A stretch of 64,000 nt of DNA from Larus michahellis (Eukaryota; Chordata; Aves; Charadriiformes; Laridae), in NCBI RefSeq assembly GCF_964199755.1, contig NC_133900.1, forward strand, positions 75,376,727 to 75,440,726. The letters run 5' to 3'. The stretch's first letter is position 1, and every line of letters starts with the position of its first letter. The position numbers were made by a program, and so were the translations under genes. The notes beneath the pieces were generated by a model that saw only the letters and a list, made by a program, of their open reading frames with translations, had not been told where the DNA came from and did no database searches. Below are positions 27,301 through 39,667 of this stretch, piece after piece.

Positions 27301-30300
27301 CCTAGGGTCTCCTTGGCCTCATTTCATACCAAGATCAGGGTCCAGGCAGCTTCAGGTACATTTATGTCCTAAGTGGTTTTTCAGGTCCTCCAAGAGCTTG
27401 GCAATACAAAATGGAAACAAACACCAAAAAATGAGATTCAGCTCCACATTTGAGCCATAGGCAGAGATAGGTGCAGAGTTCAAAGGCTGTCCACATGATA
27501 AGAGGAAGGGATATGTCCCAGGCTTCAGGGGTGAAAAGATTTCACTATCCCATCATCATGCTCTTTGGGAACCAGCGAGCTACTGTCAGTTATCTTTCCT
27601 ATCCAGAAGTGAACAGTGTTGCCTTGTGGTGCCTGATCAGAAAGGACAGCATGAGAGGGGGTAGCCTGCTGCAGTGCTATTAGGAAGATGAAACCTGCCC
27701 CCCAGCCCATGCCAGGCCCACATTTAGTAGTATGCAATGGGCTGTGCCTTCAGGTGGTGTAAATTGGTATTGCTGCGTGGAAGCCAGAAGAGTCACCTTA
27801 CACCACCCAAGGGTCTGACCCATTCATTACTGAGTGACTCTATGCACTACCAGCGTTTAGCAGAGTGGCTATACATGTTTCCTACTAAGAGCATGCTTGT
27901 TATTTTTCCTAGAAGATCATTGCTTTCAACTTTAGACCTTCCTAATCCCTTGACAGATGCTTTAACCACAAGTTTGCTTTCATGCCGCAAGACATGCAAG
28001 TGACCACCAATTTCAGCTTCATCCCCAGAGTTTACATTATGGGCTGTTTGCCCACATTGGAAAGAGCGCCTGACATCAGGATTAAATCAACTTCAAGGAC
28101 TTCAGTAGCTGGTAAGTCAGCTGTGCTGACTGCTTCTCCACCAGTTTGTCAGATCTGGCTGAAACCCTACCCTCTCCCTCTCATTAATTGTATCCTGCCC
28201 ACAGGTATGCTTACAAGGTGTCTATTTTTTAAACCTTGAGCGCTAGTTAACTAATGTTGGAAGAAACGAAGTAAAGAAAGGAGTAGTCCTAAACATTTAT
28301 ATGAAGAACACACACATTTTTTAATTTTTTCTTAACTTTCCAGGACAAAATCAAGTCCATGCTAGGGAAAGACAAGTTAATTCCGTATGAAGGTAGGCCT
28401 TCACTTCCAATGGAGACAACTGCTTTGCTACGGAAAAGCTACATCATTGCTTTACAGACTTCAGGTGTTACACAACTATAGTGCAACGATGTACAATGAT
28501 AGTAAACACCATTCTCCACATTACACTTAGAGGAGAGCAGTAAATTGATAAAAGCACAAGCATCAGAGGAGCTGATAAAAGGATAAACACTGAGCAACAG
28601 TTTGTCAGATGTTTTTCCATCCCTATGCTCCAAGGGTACGTAAAGTAGTAGTTTCGCCATGTGCAGTCCTAAGAAGTCAGTTGTTACACTGAATCCCTGG
28701 AGGTGAGCTGGACTTGGACATAACTTTGCAAAAGTCACCAGAAACATACAGCCCAGCGGAAAAAATGCAACACTACTTCACTTCAGTGCAAAAGAATATA
28801 TATAAATTTAGAGAGATAAATAAAAGCTAGATGGATTGGGATGTGGAAACACATGTTTTGCAAATAAATCACACCTCCTTCACTTAGGAGACTTTTGTTT
28901 GTGCCTGTGGATGAAAACAGATATACAGAGACTGCTTTTTTAATGAAAGGATTTATTTGGGAAGAGATTTTATAATCAGGATTAGCTATTTAAGATCCGT
29001 AAATCAAAGGACTGATACCACACAACATACAAGTCCAGGATGGCTGATTTCAGAGTACGCAGCCTTTTGAAATAGTACCTCCTCATAGCACTTAACATCT
29101 AGACATACCAAAGCATTACACTGCTCTAATTAACCTTGGGCACCTCCTACTTCACATGGGTGGCTCAAGAAGAGGAAAGTTCAAGCCAGAGTGATGGCAG
29201 GTGCAGTATGTCCCAGCACAGAGTGTTCTGTGCCGCCAGAGGCATTAGTGTTAGGCATTCCGTTGTGGACGAAAAGCTAGGTTCTCTCAGGGGTTGCTGA
29301 GGGTTTTCAGCCTCTCAGAGGAAACACCAAAGACTCCAGCAAGACACTAAGCCAAATGATATCCAGAAAACTCAACACCTCTTCGTTTTCAATTCCCAGG
29401 GTGAGAAGATGACTTGGTCAGAGTTGAAAAGCCAGGATCCAGAAGGGGCTGTTCATCATTGCACAGAGCCTTCTTGCAGATAAAAGTTGGTGGGAAAAAT
29501 TCATCTGTATCGAAACAAACAGCCCACCTCCCACAATTTAAGTGCCATTCTTCCATGCAAACACATTGTCTCCTTACAAGCACTTCGATTGCAAACTACT
29601 GCATGTTGCCTCCTCTGCAACAGATAATTTGTAAGTTTGTTCCCTAAAAATCCATCCTGGTTCCATACGAACAACACCATCTGCTAAAAGCAGCTACTTG
29701 AATCAATTTGGAGAACTGTAAGAAGCAGGTCTAGGAGCAAGTGAACGTTGTCTGCTATATTATCTCCTTTTTCAGTGGAGCTCACAGGACAGCTGCCTGT
29801 TATTACAGTGCACCCCAGGAAACGCTTAGCTGCCAAAGCGCCCAGAGCCAGCAAGGGATTAGCAGGCAAACAGAATTCATGCACCTGGGAGTCATGCAGC
29901 TAGATGTGCCATCTTTGTAGGATATGATACTTAAATCTCATTTACAAGGAAACAAAAACAAACAGAAATGACTTAATGTCATTGTAATTATGATAAGTAT
30001 TGGAATAATTTTGCAGTTCTGTGACTAGATTAAGTGGCAGTAGTTTTCATTTAATTGCAGTAATCTGTTGAAGGACTTACACAACAGCCATAAATGTAGT
30101 GCTCTCCATTGCATGTTTAAACTACTCCTAAATAATGCAGGATCGATACCATGTTAAGTGATCAGAACCCTGATGGCTCTAGGGATGTGTCGTGTGGATG
30201 GTGCATAGGACTTAATGATTTTATGTGCCCTGTGTAATATAAAAACATTAATTTCCTTCACTGATACCTTTCTAAAAATCAAAGTTTTTGCTAGACAGCC

Positions 30301-30404
30301 CTTTCCTCCTCCCACCACTGCATTTGTGCTTCACAGGCATGTTCTGACGAGCTGCTGGAAGAGTTTCTCCACTCCTGGATCAGCACGTGCTGGGCTGGGG
30401 TGAT
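24363..30404. other. non-coding stretch, no gene recognised
   Basis: I see no gene or repeat family. An exon-like segment ending at a gtaagt donor near 28110 has only a weak acceptor. AT-rich DNA predominates. A C/T-rich stretch at 28120-28200 has no wider context. Confidence 0.55.
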
Positions 30405-30946
30405 GCCTGATACCACCCCCTTCTGCCCCCCTGCACAGGGAGGAAGATGGGTCAGCAGCCACCAAGCGGTTTAATAAAGCAAAAGCAAAGGCTCTGCATA
30501 GAAGTAAAGTAAAGGAAAAGATTTATTCTCTACTTCCCATAAGCAGGCAATGTCCAGCCATTTCGCAGGAAGTCGGGCTTCAGTACACATAGCAGTTGCT
30601 CCAGAAGACAAACGTTGTAAATAATGAATGTCCCTCTGCGGCCTTCCTCCTCCTTTCTCTTAGCTTTTATTGCTGAGCAAACATCATACGGTATGGAATA
30701 TCCCTTTGGTCAGTTTGGGTCAGCTGTCCTGGCTGTGTCCCCTCCCAAGAACTTGCCCACCCCCAGCCTACTGGTGGTGGTGGGGGGGCAGAATGTTGGA
30801 TAGAGCCTTGATGCTGTGCAAGCACTGCTCAGCAGCAGCCAAAACATTGGTGCATTATCAACAGCTTTCTAGATACTAATACAAACCACAGCACTATGAG
30901 GGCTGCTATGGGGAAAAATAACTGCACCTCAGCCAGACCTAATACC
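30405..30946 (-). mobile_element. solo LTR of an avian endogenous retrovirus
   Basis: Read on the minus strand, this block has the order of a long terminal repeat. It starts with GGTCTGGCTG near 30940. The middle contains a segment with GCACAGCATCAAGGCT and a G/C-rich part. An AGCAATAAAAGC poly(A)-signal-like site lies near 30662-30673, and the tail is purine-rich. I recognise it, from memory, as resembling an LTR common in bird genomes; the exact family needs a repeat library. No gag, pol or env frame flanks it, so it is most likely a solo LTR left by recombination. The outer 60-80 bp at the low-coordinate end are diverged and the terminal dinucleotides are lost, so both ends are approximate. 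Confidence 0.75.
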
Positions 30947-31850
30947 GGTTCTTTTCTGTCAACAGGACAGATGACACACATCCCACCCAGCAGCCATGAA
31001 CTTCTAACAAAGCTGCTACGCAGCCCACTGAGAAGTAACGTACAATCCCCAGTGTGCACTACGGGTTAGACCGTCTGGTCCGGGAGGGTTCAAGATGGGG
31101 ACTTTCTCCTTCTAGTTATGTATGTTCTTATGCCAGGGCAAAGAATTTAGTAGAAAAGCCACTGGAATACTTAAGAATTCAATAAATTAATTCTGCCTGT
31201 ATTTTAGGAATACCTTCTCAGCAGACTTAGGGACAGAAATGACAAGAAGTTTCAGGAATCAAAAGCCAGAAATAAGCTCTGAAGTTACTGAAGAGCTGTG
31301 ATACCCTAGGAAAGAAGAGCAGAGAATAGCTGGAGAGAACACTGGAGTTACTCCAATTGTGGATGGAGAAAGGGTGGCTTTCAAAATGGAGCCACGACCT
31401 TCCTGTCAAGGTAGCAACCATATCACCAATGCAAAGATTATACATCAGAGGAATTCCTGGGAATAAACCTGTAGAAGAGAATGCATTTAAACCAAATACA
31501 AGCTTTTCCCAACAAAACCCACCAATGTCTTCAGTCACTGACTCGAAGAAAATCAGAAGTAGAAAACACAGTGATGGATCTACCATAACAGTACACAGGA
31601 TTGTTTTGAGAACAAGAAGTTGCTGTGCAATCACAGTAATAGTTTAAGGTTTGGAAATGGAAGTTAACAGACAACGCTCTTTCCTCTACTCTATTTTTCT
31701 TTAAGTATTAGTTATCCCTAAAATAGTTTTATTATATTTGCATCATTTCAAGCTTACTATTGTTGTCATAAATTAAGAACTGCGCTCCACTGGGATCCAG
31801 TTTCTACTGCACTACTGAGAAGTCAGGATTTGAAATAAAGGTGTGTATTT
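30947..31850. other. non-coding spacer between LTR and CR1
   Basis: About 0.9 kb separates the two retroelements. Minus-strand and plus-strand ORFs of 135 and 96 codons overlap at 31.2-31.65 kb and lack recognisable motifs. Nothing else is seen. Confidence 0.5.
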
Positions 31851-31936
31851 TCATAGAATCATAGAATCATTCAGGTTGGAAAAGACCCTTGGGATCATCG
31901 AGTCCAACCATCAGCTCCACTCTACAAAGTTCTCCC

Positions 31937-33421
31937 TTACACCATATCCCTTAACACCGCATCTAAACGACTCTCAAACACATCCAGGGATGGTGACTCC
32001 ACCACCTCCCTGGACAGCCTATTCCAGTGTCTGACCACTCTTTCTGTGAAGAATTCTTTCCTAATGTCCAGCCTAAACCTACCCTGCTGCAGCCTGAACC
32101 CATTCCCTCTTGTTCTGTCACTAATTACCTGTGAGAAGAGACCAGCACCAACCTCTCTACAATGTCCTTTCAAGTAGTTGTAGAGAGTGATGAGGTCTCC
32201 CCTCGGCCTCCTCTTCCTCAAACTAAACAGTCCCAGCTCCTTCAATCATTCCTCATAAGATTTATTCTCCAGGCCCTTCACCAGCTTCGTTGCCCTCCTC
32301 TGCACTCGCTCCAGCACCTTGATATCTCTCTGGTATTGAGGTGCCCAGAACTGGACACAATACTCAAGGGGTGGCCTCACCAGTGCTGAGTACAGGGGGA
32401 CAATCACCTCCCTCCTTCTGCTGGTCACACTATTTCTAATACAAGCCAGGATGGCATTGGCTTTCTTGGCCACCTGGGCACACTGCTGGCTCATGTTCAG
32501 CCGCTTGTCAATTAGAACCCCCAGGTCCTTTTCTGCCAGGCAGCTCTCCAGCCACACTGCCCCAAGCCTGTAGCGATGCATGGGGTTGTTGTGGCCCAAG
32601 TGCAGGACCCGGCACTTGGCCTTGTTGAAGCTCGTACCGTTAGCACTGGCCCGTCAGTCCAATCTATCCACGTCTCTCTGTAGAGCCTCCCTATCCTCAT
32701 GTAGATCAACACTCCCGCTTAGCTTCGTGTCATCTGCAAACTTGCTGATGATACACTCTATGTCCTTATCAAGGTCATCAATAAAGATGTTAAACAGAAA
32801 TGGTCCCAACACTGAGCCCTGAGGGACACCACTTGTGACCGGCTGCCAGCTGGATTTAACTCCATTGACCACCACTCTTTGGGACCGCCCATCCAGCCAG
32901 TACTTGATCCAGCAGATCGTACGCTCATCCAGGCCATGAGCCGCCAGTTTTTCCATGAGAATTCTATGGGGGACAGTGTCAAATGCTTTTCGAAAATCTA
33001 GGTAGACAATGTCCACAGCCTTTCCCTCATCCAATAATCGGGTCATCTTGTCATAGAAGGAGGTCAGGTTCATCAGGCAGGATCTGCCTTTCATAAACCC
33101 ATGCTGTCTAGGCCTGATCTCCTGCTTGTCCATTATATGACTTGTAATGGCACTCAAGATGATCTGCTCCATGACCTTCCCTGCTACCAAGGTCAGACTG
33201 ACAGGCCTATAGTTTCCTGGATCCTCCTTTCTGCCTTTTTTGTAGACAGGTGCTGCATTTGCTACCCTCCAGTCCATTGGGACCTCCCCAGTTAGCCATG
33301 ACTTGAGGTAAATAATGGAAAGTGGCTTGGCAAGAACATCTGCTAACTCTTTCAGCACTCTTGGATGTAGCCCACCCGGTCCCATAGACTTGTGCGCATC
33401 TAACAAGGCATAGCAGGTCAC
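31937..33421 (-). pseudogene. CR1 ORF2 fragment: reverse transcriptase, with two stops
   Basis: After the frameshift, one frame runs for about 495 codons to a natural stop at 31937-31939. RT motifs appear in order: [13 protein letters not shown] (motif A, with the catalytic aspartate), [10 protein letters not shown] (motif B) and [10 protein letters not shown] (motif C; FADD replaces the common YADD, as is usual in CR1). The C-terminal part contains [13 protein letters not shown] and [21 protein letters not shown]. In-frame TGA codons occur at 32654-32656 (probably from tryptophan TGG) and at 32246-32248 (probably from arginine CGA), consistent with ordinary decay. The catalytic residues themselves remain. 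Confidence 0.93.
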
Positions 33422-34187
33422 TGATCACTTCCTCTTTAGTTGTGATGACCTCATTCAGCTTCCCCTCCCTGTCTCCTAGCTCATGAGGCTGGGTGCCCAG
33501 GGAACAGCTAGTTCCACTGCTAAAGACTGAGGCAAAGTAGGCACTGAGTATCTCAGCCTTTTCCTCATCCTTTGTGACTATGTTTCCCTCTGCATCCAAT
33601 AAGGGAGGGAGATTTTCCCTAATCCTCCTTTTGTTGTTAATGAATTTATAGAAACATTTTTTTTTTTTATCCTTAACAGCTATAGCTAGGTTGAGCTCTA
33701 GCTGAGCTTTGGCTCTCCTAATTTTCTCCCTGCATAGCTTCACTATATCCTTATAGTCTTCATGAGAGACCTTCCCCCTCTTCCAAAGGTCATAGACTCT
33801 CCTTTTGTTCTTGAGGTCCAGCCAAAGGTCCCTATTTAGCCAGGCCGGTCTCCTTCCCCACCTACTTGTTTTTCGGCACACAGGGACAGCCTCCTCCTGT
33901 GCCTTTAAGACTTCTCTCTTGAAGTATGTCCAGCCTTCCTGGACTCTTATACCCTTCAGGGCAGCCTCCCAAGGGATTTTGTCAAGCAGTCTTCTGAACA
34001 GGTCAAAGTTTCCCCTCCAGAAGTCTAAGGTGGCAGTTTTACTAACCCCTCTCCTTGTTTCTCCAAGAATCAGAAATTCGATCATCTCATGATCACTATG
34101 CCCTAGACGGCCACCAACCTTTACTTTCCCCACAAGTTCTTCCCTGTTCACAAGAAGCAGGTCCAGGAGGGCACCTTCCCTCGTCAT
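33207..34187 (-). pseudogene. CR1 ORF2 fragment: end of endonuclease and linker
   Basis: The first roughly 40 codons hold the C-terminal part of the AP-like endonuclease, including the GHSDHEMIEF block whose SDH triplet is the conserved catalytic-site motif of this nuclease family. A basic linker follows (for example KIRRAKAQLELN), then the pre-RT segment ending in EEVISDLL near 33405-33440. There a single-base insertion, or an equivalent two-base loss, moves the true ORF2 into another frame. The remaining codons down to 33207 are out-of-frame readthrough. The N-terminal catalytic part of the nuclease is absent. Confidence 0.9.
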
Positions 34188-34190
34188 TTC

Positions 34191-37100
34191 ATATCAACTA
34201 TCTGCCCTACCGCCCCCTTCTTACTCCATATCCTAACAGATGCCCCTTCTGCTCCCACCTATTTTTTATGACAGTTGAAAAGAGAAATTTTCCAGAGAAC
34301 ACAGTTCTGGAGTTGTGTAGATCAACTAAATCAGAAGCAACTATCTCCCTGGTATGGGGGTGGGAGACCTTGATGTCATACGCACATGGAGGGTATCAGC
34401 AGTGTAGGGCTCCAGCCCATTAAAATTGCACTCACATCTATTGGCCTTCCCTGGAAACTTGAACAAGTAGAAGGAGTGATAGCAATTCACAAGACTTCAT
34501 CAGTCCCCTGAGGACATAACAAGCAGCCTCTTCTCTTCATGAATCCCTAGTGTTCAATTCATTTCCAGTTTTCTTGCCCAGACAAAATACTGAAAAAACA
34601 GAAAACTTGAGTCTAAAAATAGCTGTTTCCCATTCTCTTAATCCCACTAAGCAATATCCCAACTGTAACCTCATCTTTCTTATGCAGCGTAGCATAACTA
34701 AAGCAAATGCACTCCATAGTTCACAGATAAAACAAACAAAAAACCCCATATTTTTATTCCTAAACCAGACTTAGTTTCAATGTAACATAGTTACAATGTA
34801 CAATTTTCCCCATGTACGTATTGCTCAGCTCTCAAAACCAGAAATGACCACAAATCAATGAAAGTAATAGTTGCCTGAATGCTTTATAAAGTGAAAGGTT
34901 TTTTCCAATGAAATAATACAGAAAAGTCAAAGTAGATTACTCCGCATTCTGAATAGAGATTGTGCAATCAAACCACTGTATCAGTTTTTCTTTTCACCAT
35001 TTTCAAAGTATGATCGCAAGCCACACCATCAATCATTAGATAAAAGCCTCGCACCCGTAGGCTTTCGGTAACATTTTTTTCCCCCCCTTCCTTGGTTTCA
35101 CTCTGTAAAATCTCTCTCAGGAAGCCTTGTGGGAACAGAAGATTGACAGGAATCCCAAACTCATTAGAAATCAGCTCAAGCAGTGATTGTAGGGTGCTGT
35201 TCTGCCCACTATCTTTCTATTCATTTTTCCATTTCCAGCAGCCAGCCGCCTCCTGCATGATGCCTTCAGGAAAGAGCTCCAGACTGCACCAGTCACTCTG
35301 TTTGCATACAGCACTGATGGAGCCAACATTTATTTTTTCTAAACTCATCACTCCTCCACACTATTCTGTCACAGAAATAATCTGGAATAAAAGCTCCCTC
35401 TGGAAAAAAAAAAAAAAAAAAAAGCTGCACAGGCTTCTTTAAGTTAAGCAGTAAATTCGATGGTAAAATAAGGATTGTCTTTCTGAAATTATTCATGCAA
35501 TAAGATACAGAAACAGTCATAAAAGTAGGCATGAAACACAAGCCTTTTGCCATTCCAGGACAAATGCACCGCTCCATTTCTTGTTGCCTCATGATCTTTT
35601 CCTGCATTGCCTGAGGAACTCTGAATATTCTTCTGTGCATTCTGAGATGTTAGAGAGTGAATATATTGGGGGTGGCTTATAAACAGGCAACTGTGGCACT
35701 CTCCCTGCAAGTGGGATACACAGAGTTCAACCTGTGCTATACGTAAGAAGCTTGAACCTCTGTTTCCAGGCGCTTCCCCCGGCACGTAAAATGAAATTAG
35801 AAAGTTGTAGTGATGCTGTTAGAGCATCCTACAGGTGGGATATTAACAGCAGTCCAGGAGCAGCAGAAGTGGCCTTGGGAAAATGAGTAGCTTACAAAGG
35901 GAGGACATTATGCAGAAGCAAATATGTAGCCAGAGCAGAAACCATAGTTGCCTCGCATTTTGGAGAAATAGGTGGCCTTTTGCATTCGTATTTTTCCTCC
36001 CCTTAGTTTCTTATATTGTTGCTGTGGCCACAAAACTCTTGACTCTGGGTTTTCAAGGACTCTCAGTACATGCCCGGTCAGTGAGAGACACACAAGGCAG
36101 CCTGAAGTAAGCTGAGGTACTGGCAGCTGACAAGCCATCACAACGCAGCAACCTAATGGCACGAGTACCTGAAGCCCCTGTGCTTGAACCTAAAGTGCCC
36201 TCCTACCACCCGTGCCATGGTGGACACCCCCAACAACTGACACTAATCAAGACCAAAACCTTCATCTACTCAGAGTCACTTGTTGCCGATTCCTGATCTG
36301 GTAATCCTTGTCTCCCTTCTCTCATTCTGCTTTTGTAATTGCATCTACAGTTGATGCTGGTCCCCTTCTAAAGCTGCTAAAAATGAAAATCTTTAGTCCT
36401 GAAGGTGTTTAGGGAGAATATCATGGCAACTGTAATCCTGGATGTCCTTCCACTAACTTTAGATGGCTTTCCAACACGCTAACTCACTTCATGCTACTAG
36501 GCAGGAAACATCTGTTTCTCTTTGCTCAATCAAGTTTTCCTTATAAAGTGTCCCTGAGTGTGCAGTCCTGGGTCAGTTTGGACATATAATAGTAGATGAG
36601 ATATTTTTAATGTATTATATAAGTTGGAAGTGAATTATTCTGGAATAACTTCAGGAGGTCCACCTAGAAATGGTTCTCTTAACACACATGGAAGTAATTT
36701 ATTTCAAAAATAGGAGAATCTGACTACATTTGCACAGTTTGTTGTGTTTTTTTCTCTGAAGGGCTTTTTTCTGCCTAATATTCCCAAGTAGGCGTTTACC
36801 TAAGAATTACTCACTAGTCAGATGCACACTGTGCATGAGTGCGCAACTACTCATGTTTTGATACTGGAGATTAATTCCCTTTTCTCCCCAGAGGTGAATT
36901 TGCCTAACATATACAGACGGAGGCGTAAGTCTGGAGAAAGGACACCTTTCACTTCAAGCAATTGTGATTCACACAAATGTATAGACAGTAGACAACAAGT
37001 TGCACTAGATACTCCTATGGACGACTTTACCCCGTGCTTATAGGCAAGACTAATATATAATCACCATTTTTTGCAGTATTGACACTCATTGGGTAAAGTT

Positions 37101-39667
37101 TCAAACAATATAAAACATGACCATTAAAACATACTTTGAAAAGTAACTTTTAGGACCTTAAAATAGCTAGAGTCTTTAAAAACAATCAACTAGAAGAGAA
37201 ACTTGAGTGTTGAATTATGTTGTGACCTAGATACATATATATACTGCAGTGAAATTTCCATTGGTTTGCACCAACTTAAATACATAAACGACCAAGTTAT
37301 TCTTAAATGATCAGAATTGAAAGTGTTTCTTTCATAGATTTACTTCATAGAAAGCACCCATTTACCTGCTGAAGAATTCCTTTTCCTATATCTTTTAAAG
37401 TATCACAAAGCAGCGAGTTCACAGACAGCAGCAAGAGATGCTACCAGACTATATTCACAATTACGGAGGGAAATAAAACCATACTCTCAGGGATGTGAAA
37501 GTTAAAAACACGCCATCCTAAACGCAGTCAGTACATACTCCTTTTTTCCTCTAATAAAGGAGGGTGAGGCACCTGCCCACACCACCAGTCAGACCATTTC
37601 TGGACCAACGTACAAAATCAGATAGTTGCTATCATTTCCAGAAACGCTCCAGTTTACACAAGTGCTGCTCCTCGAAAAGCTTCTAGAACAAATAAGTCAG
37701 TGCAATAAGTGTCAGGTGTTCAATACCCATTTTGTGTTCTATTGTATAAAGAACAGAAGACAAAATTACGCAGTCAAAAGCCACTGAGAATTAAGGGATC
37801 TGCAGAAAATATTCCTTTCTAAGGCCATATAAGTCCATGAATAGAAAAGTGGCATTAATCACTTAGAGTCAGTAGAAGTATTTCTTAATAGTCAGTATTT
37901 AAGATAAAATTCTTGTATGTAAGCTACCTTGTGGCTTCCCGTACAAACACAAATTTTGCCCTTCTCTTTTGCAAAGCAGACACGCCAATACACAGAAGTA
38001 TTAAGAGAGAAAAAAAAAAAACAACACACACAAAAACACAAACACAAGACGAGAGACTTAGGTATTTTAAAAGAAAAAAAAAATGAAATCCTTCTTCCCT
38101 TATCAGAATTTCTCAATAAACTTGCTGCACTTCACTTTCAGGGTTAATTTTTCGAACAGGTAGAATTAGCAGTCAGCTGACCCTGTTATGGTATTTGAAC
38201 CCAGGGCCAGCTCCCTATTGTCAATGCCACAAAAGCTGACTGTATCAGACATCTTTTGGTTAACGCACAAAAAGAAGCAACAGGGTCTTTAATGTACCTT
38301 TCTGATTTCCTCTGATCCTTTGTACTCCTGATTGAGTATGGCATATGGGTCTTCCACAAAACCGACCATGGCAGCACTTTAGTTTGGCATTCAGTAACTC
38401 CCCCAAACCAAAGCCAGTTCTCAGGGCACGTTTAGCTCTGCTGTATTCACCCAAACACCATGCCCTTAAGAACAGTTAACTCCTACAATCAAATGTGCCC
38501 TGCTTTAAAAAATAAAAAATAAAAAGATAACAAGGACAGAAGAAAACCAGAAGTCAAATATCAAAGGTGTGCAGCTAATCCTGCCCTGCTTCAGGCCAGT
38601 GAACCACAAGAGCATTGCTCTTTGCAGTTCCCCCACTTCCCACCCCCAAGGCAGGCAGACACCAGCCTGACCCTACAACAGGGCAGGCCTGCAGTTGTGT
38701 TAATTAAGCAGGCATCCAGGTGCAATAGCATCCTAACTGCACTTTGTGACCCTCCCCTAAAAAGCTCTGCCTGTGGCTCTTACACAACAGCCTCCCTGGG
38801 ATATAAGGCTTCAGGAAAGAAAGACTCAGGGAGAGCCAGGGAGGCTGTCTACAGATGAAGGTTAACCTATCTTTGTTTTTACAAAGCTGAACAAAGACAT
38901 CAGTTGCAGCTGCAGACGCACGTGGAGTCGTGGATAAGCAAAGACTCTTCATATAACCAGCTCTGCAGCATCCCGTGTCCTGGCCAAGATTTCCACCGAG
39001 CAAGGACACAGGGCCGCACAACAAATCTGTCCACGTTCTAAATCAGCAGAGCACAAGCCATTTCTCATACAGAATCATTTAGAAGCTTTAATCCACCCAT
39101 TGCATTCAATCTGTATTTACAGTCCGATTTTTAATCCCCAGGGTCATGGCCACCCCCAGTGCATGGGATGCACATTCTAGCAGTGCAGCAGAACCCCCTG
39201 TAAAAGCTGCTTGTTACGAGATAAGTGCAAGAGCAAAGATAGTCTTAGAGTCAAAGCTACCAAATACCGCTGGCAACACTGGATTTTGTCTCTACTCTAA
39301 AGTCCTAACATGAAACAAGATTTCACACTGAACAGCTTAAAGTATTTTTTAAAAGTATTCCGAGCAAGGATGAAGTAGAAAATAAACAGTATGCAATCAT
39401 AAATCACTAAAGAGCGCCACAGCAAGTATGCACTTAGAAGATAAATTACAGCCATACGGGCAATTTTAAGTCAATCTTCTGACTGCTTGGCTCTGCAGTT
39501 TTAACATAGCTCTTTCAACTTACATTTTACACAACTTAAACCACATAAAATATGTTGATAATCAGGCAGCAATTTTTCCAGTTTTATTCAGATGGAGTTC
39601 AATTGTGACCAAAAGCTTGCTAAAGCAAGTTGAAGCAACAAAAATGTTTGCAAGTTAACATCCCTAA
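34191..39667. other. non-coding stretch, no gene recognised
   Basis: I recognise no gene. The stretch holds a 20-base A run at 35404-35423, an A/T-rich interval at 36.5-38.1 kb and several A tracts at 38010-38090. ORFs here are shorter than 120 codons and have no motifs. Confidence 0.55.
35404..35423 (+). repeat. A20 homopolymer tract
   Basis: Twenty consecutive adenines follow GCTCCCTCTGG. It could be the remnant tail of an old retrocopy, but the upstream sequence matches no gene I recognise and no target-site duplication is evident. Confidence 0.8.

Larger units (their letters stand above)
31851..34190 (-). mobile_element. CR1 LINE retrotransposon, 5'-truncated
   Basis: This minus-strand copy has the typical CR1 3' end: short repeats related to ATTCTATGA (seen as TCATAGAATCATAGAATC at 31851-31868), preceded by the conserved 3' UTR. 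Upstream lies ORF2, running from the last part of the apurinic-type endonuclease through the whole reverse transcriptase to its C-terminal region. The copy stops abruptly near 34190 inside the endonuclease domain, as expected when reverse transcription aborts. No poly(A) tail is present, in keeping with CR1. The 5' junction and the 3' flank share the bases TTTCATA, a possible microhomology. One frameshift and two nonsense codons make it inactive. Confidence 0.95.

Noticed and set aside
28007..28109. Segment between ATTTCAG and a gtaagt donor, with one open frame.
   Set aside because: The acceptor lacks a real pyrimidine tract and no partner exon was found.
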